From contig CAOLHI010000554.1 in NCBI GenBank assembly GCA_948474755.1, forward strand, positions 372,001-436,000: 64,000 nucleotides of DNA, written 5' to 3'. Below, one piece after another: positions 12,400 to 25,708 of the stretch; position 1 is the first letter of the stretch, and every line of letters starts with the position of its first letter. The translations under genes were made by a program, and so were the position numbers. Source of the stretch: Ctenosaura bakeri (Eukaryota > Chordata > Lepidosauria > Squamata > Iguanidae). The notes below the pieces were generated by a model. It ran no database searches, was not told the DNA's origin, and saw only the letters and a list, made by a program, of their open reading frames with translations.

Positions 12400-12867
12400 G
12401 CCTAAGGTGTTAATATTTTTTTAATATACTGGGTTCTACGGTTAATAAAAACAGAGAGGAAAGAATGATATACCACAAGTCTTTAGTTTTGAAAAAGTTT
12501 GTATAATATATACAATACACACACACATACACACACAGGCAGGAGAGGAGACATTTTAACTATAACAAGAATGAATGGCATCCTCTCCCCCTCCCACTCC
12601 ATCCAAATACAACAAGAGTTACCTCCTCAAATTCATTAAATTATAAAAGTTACAAAAAATGTTTCCAATTATAAACATAAGCTGGTCAGATAAAATACAA
12701 TTTTAATACAAGTATTTCAGAATTGCCTACGTTTTGTGCCCTACATCATAGTTCTTCTGAGAACTTTGTCTGAACATTACAATCCTTTCTCTTTTTTCCT
12801 GTTTCCCTTTCCTCTTTGTCAGCAACTTTTTTATCCAGTCAGAATTGACATTTCTGATCATCTCCCA
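12400..12867 (-). other. GREB1: Probable proximal GREB1 3'UTR
   Basis: This is AU-rich sequence directly after the stop codon in minus-strand reading. It includes a (TG)n run (about 12510-12540 in plus coordinates) and an ATTAAA-type poly(A) signal candidate at 12420-12425. No AATAAA lies close downstream; the next TTTATT on the plus strand is near 7923. The end of the transcript cannot be fixed from sequence alone. Confidence 0.4.
12513..12538. repeat. (AC)n microsatellite
   Basis: Interrupted cacacaca run, probably in the GREB1 3'UTR. Confidence 0.85.
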
Positions 12868-13031
12868 TCAAATATGTCGCCCAGTCAGAAAGAAGAGGGG
12901 TTTGTCTTCTTTGGCATTGGCTGTTTGGAATTCATCTCTTAGTCGGAATTGCCACTCATCTTCCAGCTCTAGCCGGACAACAGTCTGTCGCAGGGAGTTC
13001 CTGTCTTGGCAAATAACACATAAGGTGGCAC
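12868..13031 (-). CDS. GREB1: GREB1 last coding exon with stop
   Basis: The acceptor is cttccccacag. It encodes [20 protein letters not shown] and [20 protein letters not shown], and terminates LFFLTGRHI followed by TGA at 12868-12870. The C-terminus is the same as human GREB1. Confidence 0.96.
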
Positions 13032-16000
13032 CTGTGGGGAAGTACCATTCTTTATATTTCCACTGTTGTCATTATAATCATAAAATGTATAGAAATAAAA
13101 ACAAATAACATTAAAAAATAAAATTAATACAATAAGGTCAACAGGGGGACTAAATGTGGAGTTACAATTCCAGCTTGCAAATTACAAATCACCTTAAGGC
13201 TGGGGTGGGCAACATGGAAGGTACTTGTGGCCCAACTGCCCTTTTTGTCGCTCCACCATCCCTCCCTCAGTCATGTGGAACAGGTGGCCCTGGAGATATT
13301 GCTGGCCTGTAACTCCCACTATCACTCACTCTTTAGATAATCTGGGAAGACTTTATGTAATCCTGGCAGAAAGTGAACTGCCATGTATACTGATGGCACT
13401 GAATAAATAAATAATAGGGGGAAACATTGCTCAGTCCTGCAGTGGATGCTTTGCATGCAAAAGGGAGTTGGTTCAATTCATGGGATCTCCAATTAAAGGG
13501 ATCAGGTAGCAGATGATGGGAATGACCTGATACCCTGGAGATATGGTGCCAGGCAGAACAGACGATATGGAGCTAGACAGAAAGTCCAACCTTCCATTCC
13601 TCTGTTGATAGTTGACAAGCAGCTGTAGAACCATCTTCTACTGCAGAGATGGAGAACTTGTAGCACCCCAAAATCCCAGCACTATCATCTCTCAAGAGTG
13701 GTTATGCCAGCTCTGGTTGCTCCCACAACAACTGGAGAACTAGCCATTCCTTAGCTCTGCCCTATTAGTTCAAGACTCTGAATTGATATGATGGGGCCAC
13801 AAAATTATGAGCTCTCCATGCTGTGACATCCATATATGTAAAGAAACTAAAAGTTGCAGTAAGCAAAGCTGAAAATGGGGATACATACAATGAACTGTTT
13901 AAATATTTGAAGGGATGCCATGTAGAGGAGAAAGCGGGCTTGTTTTCTGCTGCTCCAGAGACCAGGACAAGGAGCAATGGATTCAAGCTGCAGGAAAGGA
14001 GATTCCACCTGAACCTCAGGAAGAACTTCCTGACAGTCAGGGCTGTCCAGCAGTGGAATCTGCTGCCTTGGAGTGTAGTGGAGTCTCCTTCCTTGGAGGT
14101 TTTTAAGCAGAGACTGGATGTTGGGAGTGCTTTGAGGGTGTTCTTGCATGGCGGGGGGTTGGACTGGATGGCCTGTGTGGTCTCTTCCAACTCCACATTT
14201 CTATGATTCTATGAACTCAGATAGGACAACTGCTCTGCCTAACTGCCTATCTGCCTCCCTCCTCCTCTACTCCATCTTTCTTTTCCTTCTTTTTGGCAAA
14301 CACATCAAAATTCAGACATAGATGGGTCAGCAATGCTCTCTTACCCTTCAGGAAATGGAACTTCTTCAAAAAGCTGGCTACCACAAAGGAATCACAAAGA
14401 TATAGCAGGAGTCCGCTAAATATCATATCAGAACAGCTAACATTCAGAGAATGTGGTCGGGAGCTGACGTAGCAAACTGCAGTCTGATGGTAAGAGAGGC
14501 AGGAAAGAGTAGACAGGATGATTCTCCTTTCAACCCAAGGGACAATTATGCATTGCATCTCCAAAGGAATATCTCTGCGACATTTTCATATTTTATTGGG
14601 CATCATGAACTCCTTTAAAGCATAAGTACATCCAGAACTTGGGAGGAACATACTTCTTTAATATAATTTCCCAAATTCCCTAGCCAGCATGGCTAGTTGT
14701 AGTGCAAAGGAGTAACTTTTCCAAAATTTTAGCATACCAGTTCTGAGGAAATAAAATGAAATTGTTTCCTACCTTCCAGATACCCTTTTCCAAGAAATAT
14801 GTTACTAAGGTTTGTTGAGATTCCCCATCAGGGGATAAGGTTTTGTTTGTTTGTTTGCCCCACCCTCCCCCAGGCAGGAAGGATTAGAATCCACTAGGGT
14901 CAGGAAATACCCCAGTGTACATTTATATTTTAAAAAATGTTCTCTTAGTTTGTTGTTAAAGAGTGATTTAACTTGTTCTCTTCTTATTTCCTGTATCTTT
15001 TTTTCAGGAGCCCTCATAAAGCTGAAAAATGATAACCAAATACCTGAATGAATGAACTGATAAATGTCATTTTATTTTATTTTATTTTCATTCTAACACA
15101 TGCTCTCTGGACCTTGGGTGTCTGAGTAGAATACAGTTCATCCTGAGACTCGTGGACATTTTCTGGCCCACATATACAGCAGAATTCTCACTGAGGCCAG
15201 AAAATACTTCACAATCACACAATATAACAGTGTTGTCTTTTTTCAAACCTTAGAGACTGAGAGTTAAATACTAATTTCACAATCTGATATTCTATTAAGA
15301 GAATCCATGCATTCATTCTCTTTATTTTAATTAATTTAACTACACACTAGGAATAGCTGTGCTCTTAAGGCTGGTTTGTATAGGAGCCTATAAAGCAAAC
15401 CTAAGTATGTGCAACTGAAACTAAGTGGGTGTGCTTCCCCTGTTTAACTCCACCTTCTCTTCCTTGTCCTTCCTTTGTTTGTTCTGTTGCACCAAGTTTT
15501 AGACTGTAAGCTTCTTGGAGTAACAACTCACCATACTGTACTCTGCAAAGCCCAATGCACACTGCCAGCACTATATAGAGAGGGAGGGAGGGGGAGGGAA
15601 GGAAGGAAGGAAGGAATCCCACAGAATCCCTACAGAAGCATCTAGACTGTAGTGTCAGCTATCAACTCTGAGAAAGGCTACAGACAGCCAGAGGCCATTT
15701 CCACACTACACAGTCATACTGCTATTATTCCACTTTCAACATCCTGTGGAATTCTGAGGTTTGTAGTTTACTGAGGCCAAAGAGCTCTCTGGCTGAGAAT
15801 TCTAAATGTCCCTCCCTAAACTGCAAACACCAGGATTCCACAGGATGTTGAAAGTGGAATAATAGCACTATAACAGTGTAGGGTGGAAATGGCCAGAGAG
15901 CCCTGTTAAGTATTCCTCCCAGCAGCAGGAACAGCCCTTGCACCTCCTCCACCCACTTGGCCCATCCTCCTTGTGACACCTGGCTTCTCTGGGTAGTAGA

Positions 16001-19000
16001 GGACAGGAACAAAGAGCAGTGGTCATTCAGATAAGAACCACCATTTGGTCAGGAAAGACTGGCAAAAGCCTCTCTACCAATAAGGACTAGATCAGCATTT
16101 CCTAGGCCAGCTGGCCACTACACAAAGAAATTATTGTTTTAAATGAGTTTCATTTATTACCTGTGGTCCTAAATTAAGATAACAGTCCACAGAGAGCACT
16201 GGATGGCTGTAGTTCCTCACTGAGAGGGGGAAGAAGCGATGGCTGTGGTACTGGAGGTATTTTTCAAGCAGCAACTGGGCAGGAGCAGCTAAGAATGTGT
16301 GCTTGCTGTCCGGGGCACATATATATTGTGCTGGGGCAATTGTTACTGGGTTATCTGAGACCTAAAATGAAAACATGGCTGTGTGGTAACATCCAATTTT
16401 TAAAACCATGAAATTTCCTTGTGAAACCAGAATCTTTTTTAAAAAAACAACAACAAGCAAATAAAGAAGGAAGAACACACCACAATACCACAAGATCACT
16501 GAATCAGGGGAAGGGAAACTCAGAGTTTCCTGTCCTTCAATTTATGTGCCTACAGCTTTTATGGAAGACAGGGAACAAAAAGCATTAACTGCACACAGTC
16601 AAGAATGGGGCAACAATGGCCACAACTTAATTGGTTACAGCTGTTGCACAGCCAAGAATTAGAACAAAACACCTCCCCATTTCCTGCACTATGGAACAAA
16701 CAAGAGTGGAAATAAGCAAGGACCCAGGCTGATTCATCCAAACCCAAAATAATTATGTGTGTTGCAAAGGGCTAGCCTGTGGTATGAGCAGCAGGGAGGG
16801 AATGCTCATCCTGCCACTTTAAGGTAAGACACCCTTTGCTTGGACCACAGATCACCAGCAGTCTCACATATTTCACAATTAAATTCAGAGGCTTAAGTCC
16901 TTTTGACCCCTTTGGGTTTCATTTCTTCCAAACACAAAAATCTTTCTGAATTTGAAATATAAAAAAGCTGCCCCTAGTTGACACATACCATACCACTATT
17001 AAATATATTAGTGCCCAACTCTTTCTTAGGCCTGCGAGATCTATTACTTTCCCACAGCTAAGATAATCTCAGTTAAAGCAATCAAGTTCTTAATTCCCCA
17101 CAAGTCTTTTCTCATGACATCCTGGAAACATTATAGAGTTGGCACAACTGCTTATCAATTAATAGAAGAGAACTGATAAGTGGTACAGGGATGCTTGCTG
17201 CATGAATGTTATGGGAATCGAATGCCGGTGGTGGAAGAACACCTAATAATCAACACATGGCTGCTCCCGAAAGCAGCAGGTCTGTGTGAATACTTATTCC
17301 TCCAGCCCCATAACATTTAGCTAGCTGTTTCATTTCTTTGGGATCATCCTCCCACTGCCACATTTACTGTCATAGCAGTGGCGTAGCTTGGTGCGAGTGG
17401 GGAAGGGGTTGGGGTGGGTGGGGGAGGGGCAACAGCATGGGGGCAGGCAAGGAATGGTGGTGGCCCCCAAAAAAGTGCTACCCAGGGCACACCATCCCCC
17501 TCACCCCCCCGGTCCCTACACCACTGCATCATAAGCTATTGCTAACAGGGCAGTAGGAAGACATGGATAATTTTGACTAAATGTTATAGAGAGGTAAGAG
17601 AAGACTTGGCACAAGGTTGCACTGTCAGGGGCATAGTGCCTCTCATAATTCCACCTCAGGTAAATAATAGCTCAAATGTTTAACTAGTAGATTGGGTTTT
17701 GCAGGACAAAATGTTTCCTAAAGAAAGGTCTAACATCAGATCCACTCACTGAAATGAAATGCATTACTTTGTCAATAGCTGCAAAGATGCTTCTGAATTC
17801 TCACCTTTGACTTAATATGAAAGGATCTTTGTCCACCCACGGCAATTTGTTTCTTCATGACACTGAATCGATTGAACCTACAAATTAGTAGGCCTGCACT
17901 GTGGGCACGCAGGTTGAAGTCCACATCATCACACATAAATCTATTGGGGAGAGCAAGGCACAGAGTTCAAGAAACAATGTGCATTCATTAACCAAAATGA
18001 CTCCAACTGCATAGAAAACAGAATGCTAGGGATGGTATAAAACTTCAGAACATGTTACAGTGTCAATAGAAAGTAGGTTAACTGATATCAAAGGAACTGG
18101 TACAAGCATGAGACCTTGTAATATTTATTTCATACAATCATAGAGTTGGAAGAGACCACAAGGACCATTTATATCCTTCCCTTCTGCTATCATGGGAATA
18201 AAGTAAAACAGACTGTGTGTTTTGATACCACTGTCATGAATCTTAGGCCATTTCCACACTACACTGTTATAGTGCTGTTATTCTATTTTCAACATGCAGT
18301 GGAATTCTGGGGTTTGTAGTTTCCTGAGGCCAAAGAGCTCTCTGGCAGAGAATTGTAAATGCCCCTGCCTAAACTGCAAACCCCAGGATTCCACAGAATG
18401 TTGAAAGTAGAATAATAGGACTATAATAGTGTAGAACGGAAATGGCCTAAGAGTCAAACTAGCCATGATATTAAATGTTTTGCACCAATGAGTGATTTCC
18501 TCCCACGCAAATAATGAATTCAGTGTGGAGCAACTGTGATCAGGACTGCAGGAGGACAGAAAAGCACTAACTTTCCAATTGCTGTGATCCTGATCATTAT
18601 CAGCTTCTCCAATGCCTGCCATCTACATTTTTAAAAATGCACATGTTGATTGTAAATATGCATATGGAGTCATGCCTAATGTGGCCATCAAACCAGGGAA
18701 GGGATCCCTTGGCCCTCATCTGGCCCTCCAGAGGTTCTCCACCCACACCACCAACTTTCCAAAGCATTGCCCCATGTAATGTCAAAGGAGTGGGTATTCT
18801 TGTGATCTCTGAACAGGGATCACAGGGCCTAAAACAACAGAAGAACAGAAGAGTCTTGCAGCTCCTTAGATCTAACAAGTATATATGTTCTACTGCAGGC
18901 ATAGATCTCCCTCATCAGATTTGGCTAACCTGTTCTGGTTATACTGCACATTCTGTGTGAGGTCCACATTCAGCATGACAAAGTCATGAACGTGGCAACA

Positions 19001-22000
19001 AGAAAAAGGCTCTTTGATTTCTCCACTACTGGTTTTACTTGACCACTTCCTCATCCCGATCAAGGCATAGTGGGTGACATTAGGAGTAGATTCAATATGC
19101 TGAAGAATTTGCTTCAGGGAAATATTCCTTTCTGTCCATGTGTATTCACTGCAAAAGAGTTGGAGAAATAATTAAGAACTAAATAATTCAAAACAAAGTC
19201 TACAGCACCCCAAAGAAATTACTCTTTACCTTTTCCTGTCCCCAGAACAATCAAATTCTACAGTGTTCCACATTACACAGGAATCATCAGAAATGATAAT
19301 GAAAGGCCAGATATCTTGGGGTTTAATCCCTAGTTCCTCCTGCCGATTTCGCTCAAGCTCCAGATTATGATAAGAAAGCTCTTTTATCAGGAAGTGAGCA
19401 GCACCTAAAACCAAAACAAAAAAGTAAGCCTTACAATGTAGTGGGACAACTGGCAATTTCAATTCATCTATTTTTTTTATTTTTTTTGCCATATACATAA
19501 ATATTTCTCTTTCCCTATCCCACATTCAAATTCACATTATTCATGTCAGCCAATTAAAGAACATTTAGTTGATAAACCAACTGTTCTTTTGATGAATTCA
19601 TGAATAAAACAAATGTGAATATATCTGCACACTGACAATACCTCAGTATAGGTGTTTATTTTTGTTTGTTTGTTTTGACATTCAGAAGGAATGTCATTTA
19701 AATACACCTCGGCTTTTGGCCTCTAAGATGTTTCAGGGCCTACAGCATCCTTTAACTTGTTGATACTGAAACTCTAATATCAGGAGACATAAGGGTGGAG
19801 ATGGACTGATGGTATGGTATGAATGAATCAGGGGAGGTTTGGGATCTAAAGATTCAAAAGGAGCCCTAAAGGAATCTTATTGGTATACTACATTGATATA
19901 ACTGTATTATCATTGGTAGCGGAGGCAAGAGGGAAAAGGCCACAGGTAAACTAGCTGTCACAGAATTAAGGCTTTGGAAGAATAAGGTCCTTGGAATTAG
20001 TAGATTTTGTCTGCCTTTCCTTGCCACCTCTGTGCTACCTTGGAAAAAGTTCAATCAATAGTATAGCTATGAATCAAAGTTACATGAGCAGTTAACCGCT
20101 TTCATTTTCTTTTTCATTCCTAGAGGTCTCCACAACCAAAGATCCCTACAAATAAATAAGCATTCCTACTACTTGACACTAATCCCTCACCCATTAACCA
20201 CACTTTTAGTTAATTACGATACTCACCCAGCCAATTAAAGCTTGCTACCTTATTTCATTCACACCAGCAACTATTCCAGCAGGTACTTACCTACTCCAGC
20301 ACTGTTGAAAATGCTTGGCAGAACAAGCATGATGTGATTGGGCCAGTATTTTTTATAGATTGCCATTTCATATTCTTTGACGACCAGAACATGTAAATGG
20401 CTGGCCCCATCCATCGCATGGTATAGGTTAAAAAGTCCATGTTCATGGCGTCCAGTTGTGGGAGTAAAAGTAGGGCTCTTTATGTAGTCATTATTCTGCA
20501 AAATTAGGAATCTTGCTGTTATTAAGGTAATTAATATAAGCTGGCAGGCCAGATGAGAGTATGGCATCACTAACTTAAATAATGAACTGGTCCAATTCCA
20601 CTGAAGTTGACATACTTCTGTCAATTTTACTAGAAACGTTGCTGCTACCTAAAGATTAAATATAAGCATTTGAAATTTTTAAAGGAACATATTGCTGTGA
20701 TTACCTCAATATTAACAAGACAGTAACACCACAGACAGTTCTTATGAATAACACTGAGAACAGAAATAAAGCCAAAAGTTAATGAATAAGATAAGAACAA
20801 GCACCAGGAATACACTAGGGGCAAACAACAAGAGGTGCCACTTTCATAAAAACAGAGGTTAATAGTCAAGGTAGAACGAATATTGCTGTTATTTTTACCT
20901 CAGCCAAAAAAAAAGGGAGGGGTGGAATAACAGATAGGTAAGCAATAGGAATAGTTTTTGCCCAACATTTACACATATCTTTTAGTATTTCAATATTTTT
21001 TTCTCTGCAGAAATACACATAGTTTTTTTTTCTTTGAAAATGTGGTGTTTTGTACAAAACACACACACACACAAGCTATTTCCAAAAATACATTTTTTTC
21101 TTTTCTTTTACAAAATTGTTGGGTTTTGTGCAAAAAAATAAATAAATTCCAAACCAATTCTGCACATACAGAAAGATTATGTTTCTGGAAACTGTTTTTG
21201 CACAAAACTTTTTTTCCATGAAAACCCACAGTTTTCATCCTAAAACCCCACATGTATTCCTGCACCTACAGCAGGGAGAAAACTGCAGAAATAATTCAAC
21301 ATCAAATGTGAGGACAAAATCAGTGAATATTGACATCTTTGGTTAACAGTGACGAAGGGGATTAAGACTTGTGCACCTACAAGATAGGAAGTGGAAAAAA
21401 CGAGCTTCTCCTCTGGGGATAATTGGCATGTTTAGTGGTACCACTATTCTTAATGGTACCATTTTGTACTTGAATGTGTCAATGGCCATATAGGCAGAAA
21501 ACTCAAAAAAAATGATTTTAAGAGATATTTTTAAGAAGGATGTATGTAATATGATTGAAATCCTTCCGTAACTGAGCAAGTGCTAGCACAGTGAATGGGA
21601 ACCAGAGCATCATCCTACCAGTCTTGAATTAAGGATGCAATCCACCTGTTATTACTGACTTTTTTTTTATTCTAGATAACCTTCTAAGCTCACAGGTCTG
21701 GTGATGGGATAAATGTAAAATGTATTAATTTATGAAAAATATGGAGATCTCTGTCCCTTTGAGCCAGTGTGGGTACCAGTCTGATTGTTGGGTTAGGACT
21801 TCAGGAGACTAGGATTCAAACCCTGCCTGCCCATGGAAACCCACTGAGTGGCCTTCGACAAATCACATTCTCTCAGCCTAAAAGGAAGATAAACACTTTG
21901 TCAACAAATCTTGTCCTGAAAACCCCCAGACAGAATTGCATTAGTGTTACCTTCAGTCAGAAATAACTTGAAGGCACAAAACAACACCTCTGCCCCATTG

Positions 22001-23736
22001 GTGATCTAAGAAGTGACACAAAGAGATAAGCAGGTCACCTGTGTGATCCAGAGATCATCTCTCTTTGCATCAAAGACACTATATGGAAATACACAATGCA
22101 CTTCAACCATCATCAGGAATCAGCATCAAACCAGGGGAGACAATTCTTATTCTCCTGTTGCTATAAAATGGAGAACAAGAGCTATATAAGTCTGTTCCTT
22201 ATTTACCTTATCTGTGACAAGAGGCAGTCTCATACTCTCCAGCTGCCTTCCTGGATGACTGAAGACAAAATGGTGCTCCTTCGACTTGGGGATGATAAAG
22301 TGAAGCTGAATCTCCTCTCCAAGCATTGAATAAGAAAAAGCAAAAGCATGCAAAGTGGATTCATAAAGCTGAGGAAGAAGAATGATAGCAATGAAACCAG
22401 GAACAGCTCAATATATTTTGCTGCCTGACACAAAGAACAAGATGCTAATTCTGCCCCAAAAAACACATGGACTGTTGGAAAAATCTTACAGTGCACCTGA
22501 GTGCAGAAAGGTAGGGGGCCCAACAACACAGTGCCTGAGGCAGCCACCTCACTCTGCCTAATGTTAGAGCCAACTCACATACCACCCAGCTCCCTTTTAC
22601 CAGTTATGATGCTGATGTATCTCTGATAGCTATTAAAGCAGTGGTGAAAGAACAGACCACAGGCTGTAAACAAAATGCATTAATCAATACAGACATTATG
22701 CCTCAGCTTGAAACAAACCTTAATAGGCCCAGAGGGAAACATTTATTTAGAAATGAGTGGATATTTGTGGTGATATATTTAGAGCAGAGACTCAACAAAA
22801 ATAATCTCAGACATTATTATGGTTATTATGGTGGATTCATACACACTTTCCCTAATGTTATCACTACTCTACAGAATCTAAACACTATATTAGCTCTGGT
22901 TCCAACTGTACATTGAAAATAGCAGACACTCCAGCTCCAGAGTTACTGTCTTGACTTCAGGTAATGTTCACATATCCTGTGTGGTATAAGTAATGTTACC
23001 GGCCCACGCACACCCCAGATTTGATATGGTTTAATTGGCAAAATATATTAATTGGTATTAATATAAAATGGATCCTCGGGTGACTGAAAGGTCAAACTGG
23101 GCAGAGGCAAAACACTGGCTGAACAGGTGTGTTGCAAAGTAGGTCAGAAGATTCCCTCTAGGCATAGCCAAGGTCATTGTCTGGCAGATTACCAGGCAAC
23201 TCCAGAGATAACAGGCTTAAGCTGAAGCTGTAACATCTGATACCACACAATAGCAAAAGGAAGTTCCCACCAAAACACTGATTGTTTCAGACTTTCATCC
23301 TAGCACCTGTGAGTTTCCCCCATTGTCGTCATACCTGTCCACCATTACAAGACTATTATGACAGCCACTAACTACTTGCCACCTAGTAAAAAGACCATTA
23401 ACTTGATCTGGACCCCACTGTCCATGTTGCACCCTCCACTATCTACTTGGTCAGGAAAAACACTAACACCTAAGCCTCCCAGGCAGATTTGGGGTATATA
23501 AGCTCTCCATTTTGAGCAATTCAGTGCAGTACTTTGCTTGCTGGTAGCCATGCTGTCGCTGTGATTCCTGGTTGTGTACTGCCCTGAGAAACAAGTCTAA
23601 GCCATAATGCTGCATCTTCACTGCTCTTCTGGAATGGTAAATATTGCCCACTCCCTGAAATTTCACTATCAACAACCTTTCCTCCGTTTCATTTTGGTTG
23701 GCTCTTGTGTGAGTGCATGAGTGTTTGAATCTTGTC

Positions 23737-23772
<36 letters not shown>

Positions 23773-25674
23773 ATTTATTCCCCTAATAAAACACATTCTA
23801 GTTTATTTTGGAATTTCTGGCTGGTTCTTTCCTGAAAGGACCCAGTAAACATTGGTGGAAGATCTTGTTAGGTTCCCTCCCTCTCACAGGCCTCCTAATT
23901 GAGATAATTAATTCACCACTGTCGCATACAGGTAGCGGCATCATGGGTGGACCCCAAGTCACCCACTTTTTGGGGTAACAGTAGAGCTTGAAAGGGTTAC
24001 CTTTTAGACTACAACTCTCAAAATTCCCCATCCAGCATAAGGTGGCTGAGGGATTTTGGAAGTTAAAGTCCTAAAAAAAAAAAAAAAAAAAACACCTTAT
24101 CCAAGCTCAGGGGTAGTGCACTGAGCACTGAATTAGCACTGGAGGAACCTGGTCTCAGATCCATGTAGAACCATGAAACTCACTAGATGACACTGGGACA
24201 GCCATGGATGACTCCTTATAAAGCTCACTCTCCCATAAAGGACTGTTGCAGCACTGCCATTACGGCAAGACCTTGGGACAGGAATCCAAGGGCTCTTTCA
24301 GCAGAATGTGCAGGAGGACACCTAGGTGCAGCAAAACTGGTTTACCATATTTTACAGTTAGCAAAATGATACACTCTGCCTTCTAAAGAGTCCTCCCCTG
24401 CACACACATACAATATAATCATTGAGTCCAGAGAATGATATAGTGATAAATTTTAAAGTGCAGAGCCCTCATCGTGACAGTTTCTATGGTGAAACCAAGA
24501 AGAAGAGCCCAAAAATGCAAGTGGCTGTGTTGAAATATATAATATGTGATCCCAGTGGAGAAAAAGAATGCTAGAAATTGTCTTACTCTCCACTGGGATC
24601 AGGTCTTTTGCAAATTGCCCACTGATGACTAAACAATCCCAAATATTTTGGATTACAAGAAGGATAGCTGACAACAGTACACTATTGCTGAGAAGATCCA
24701 TTTCCCCTCCAGCTATTGTTGGGGATTACAGCTAAACTCACAGGGAAGTCGAGGAAGTGGTGGTGGCAGAAAATGTAACAGTCCCTGCTCATCAAAAAGT
24801 CTTGGGGATTTGACCCTATGCGCCCTGGATTCAATAAATCACTGAGTCACAAGTATTTTAGATCTAATTACTAGGCCATTGATAAAATGGAGTAGAGGGG
24901 AAAATATCTATGTTGCTTGACCCAACTCCTTTAGGAAAGGTAGAATATTTTTTTTAAAGAAAACACTACTGATCCACCACAGTATAAAATCCACCATATA
25001 CAAAATACATTCATTCTAATGGTTCAGAGAACAGTCATTGAATGCTTCCAAACACATAGCTTCCAGCAATACCTATCAAATAGGACAGAAATTAGGGTTG
25101 CTAGAGTGGAAACTGAAGAGGACTCCTATACCTTTAATGGTTGTGCAAAAGTGGAAGTTTTATCACGTGTTGTTTGTTGCTTTGTTGTGTGACAAGCAAC
25201 ACTGCTGAAACAGAACCATTAAAGGTACAGGAGCTATCTCCTGTTTTCAGTCTGTCAATCATAATAAAAATACTTTTCATTAGTAACGTCACAAATCTAT
25301 ACATGACTACAACGAAAGAAAAAGTCCAGTTGAGTAAGACTGCAGCTTAAATAAACATATTGACTGCTCTGATTATATCCCTGCATTCAGTGCTCTGCTT
25401 AACTCATTCCACACATTTTAACCCAGTGTATGCTTTGTTGTTTTCTGCTGCATTTGAACATTTTCGTGATGTTGAATTTATTTTTTAAAGGTCATATAGG
25501 TCTTACCTGATACCTGGGGTTAAAGCCCATATATTGATGACACTGTTCACAGTGATGATATGTGTTGTAAGCAGCATATTTAGATAACCTCATCCGAGTT
25601 GTCTGGCGACGCATATAAAAGTCCTCTTGCTTTCTGTTTGTTGATCTATCTGCATTATTATTATTATTATTATT

Positions 25675-25708
<34 letters not shown>

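Noticed and set aside
13823..14206. 127-codon plus-strand frame and its antisense partners
   Set aside because: Entirely within a CR1 LINE 3' end.
14471..14483. Alternative acceptor (ctgcag) for GREB1 exon 28
   Set aside because: Using it would leave the reading frame out of step with exon 27; the upstream catcag acceptor keeps frame and length.
22994..23980. Possible retroviral genes beside the LTR
   Set aside because: No gag, pol or env-like frames lie between or next to the three LTRs; they are solo LTRs of different insertions, not one provirus.
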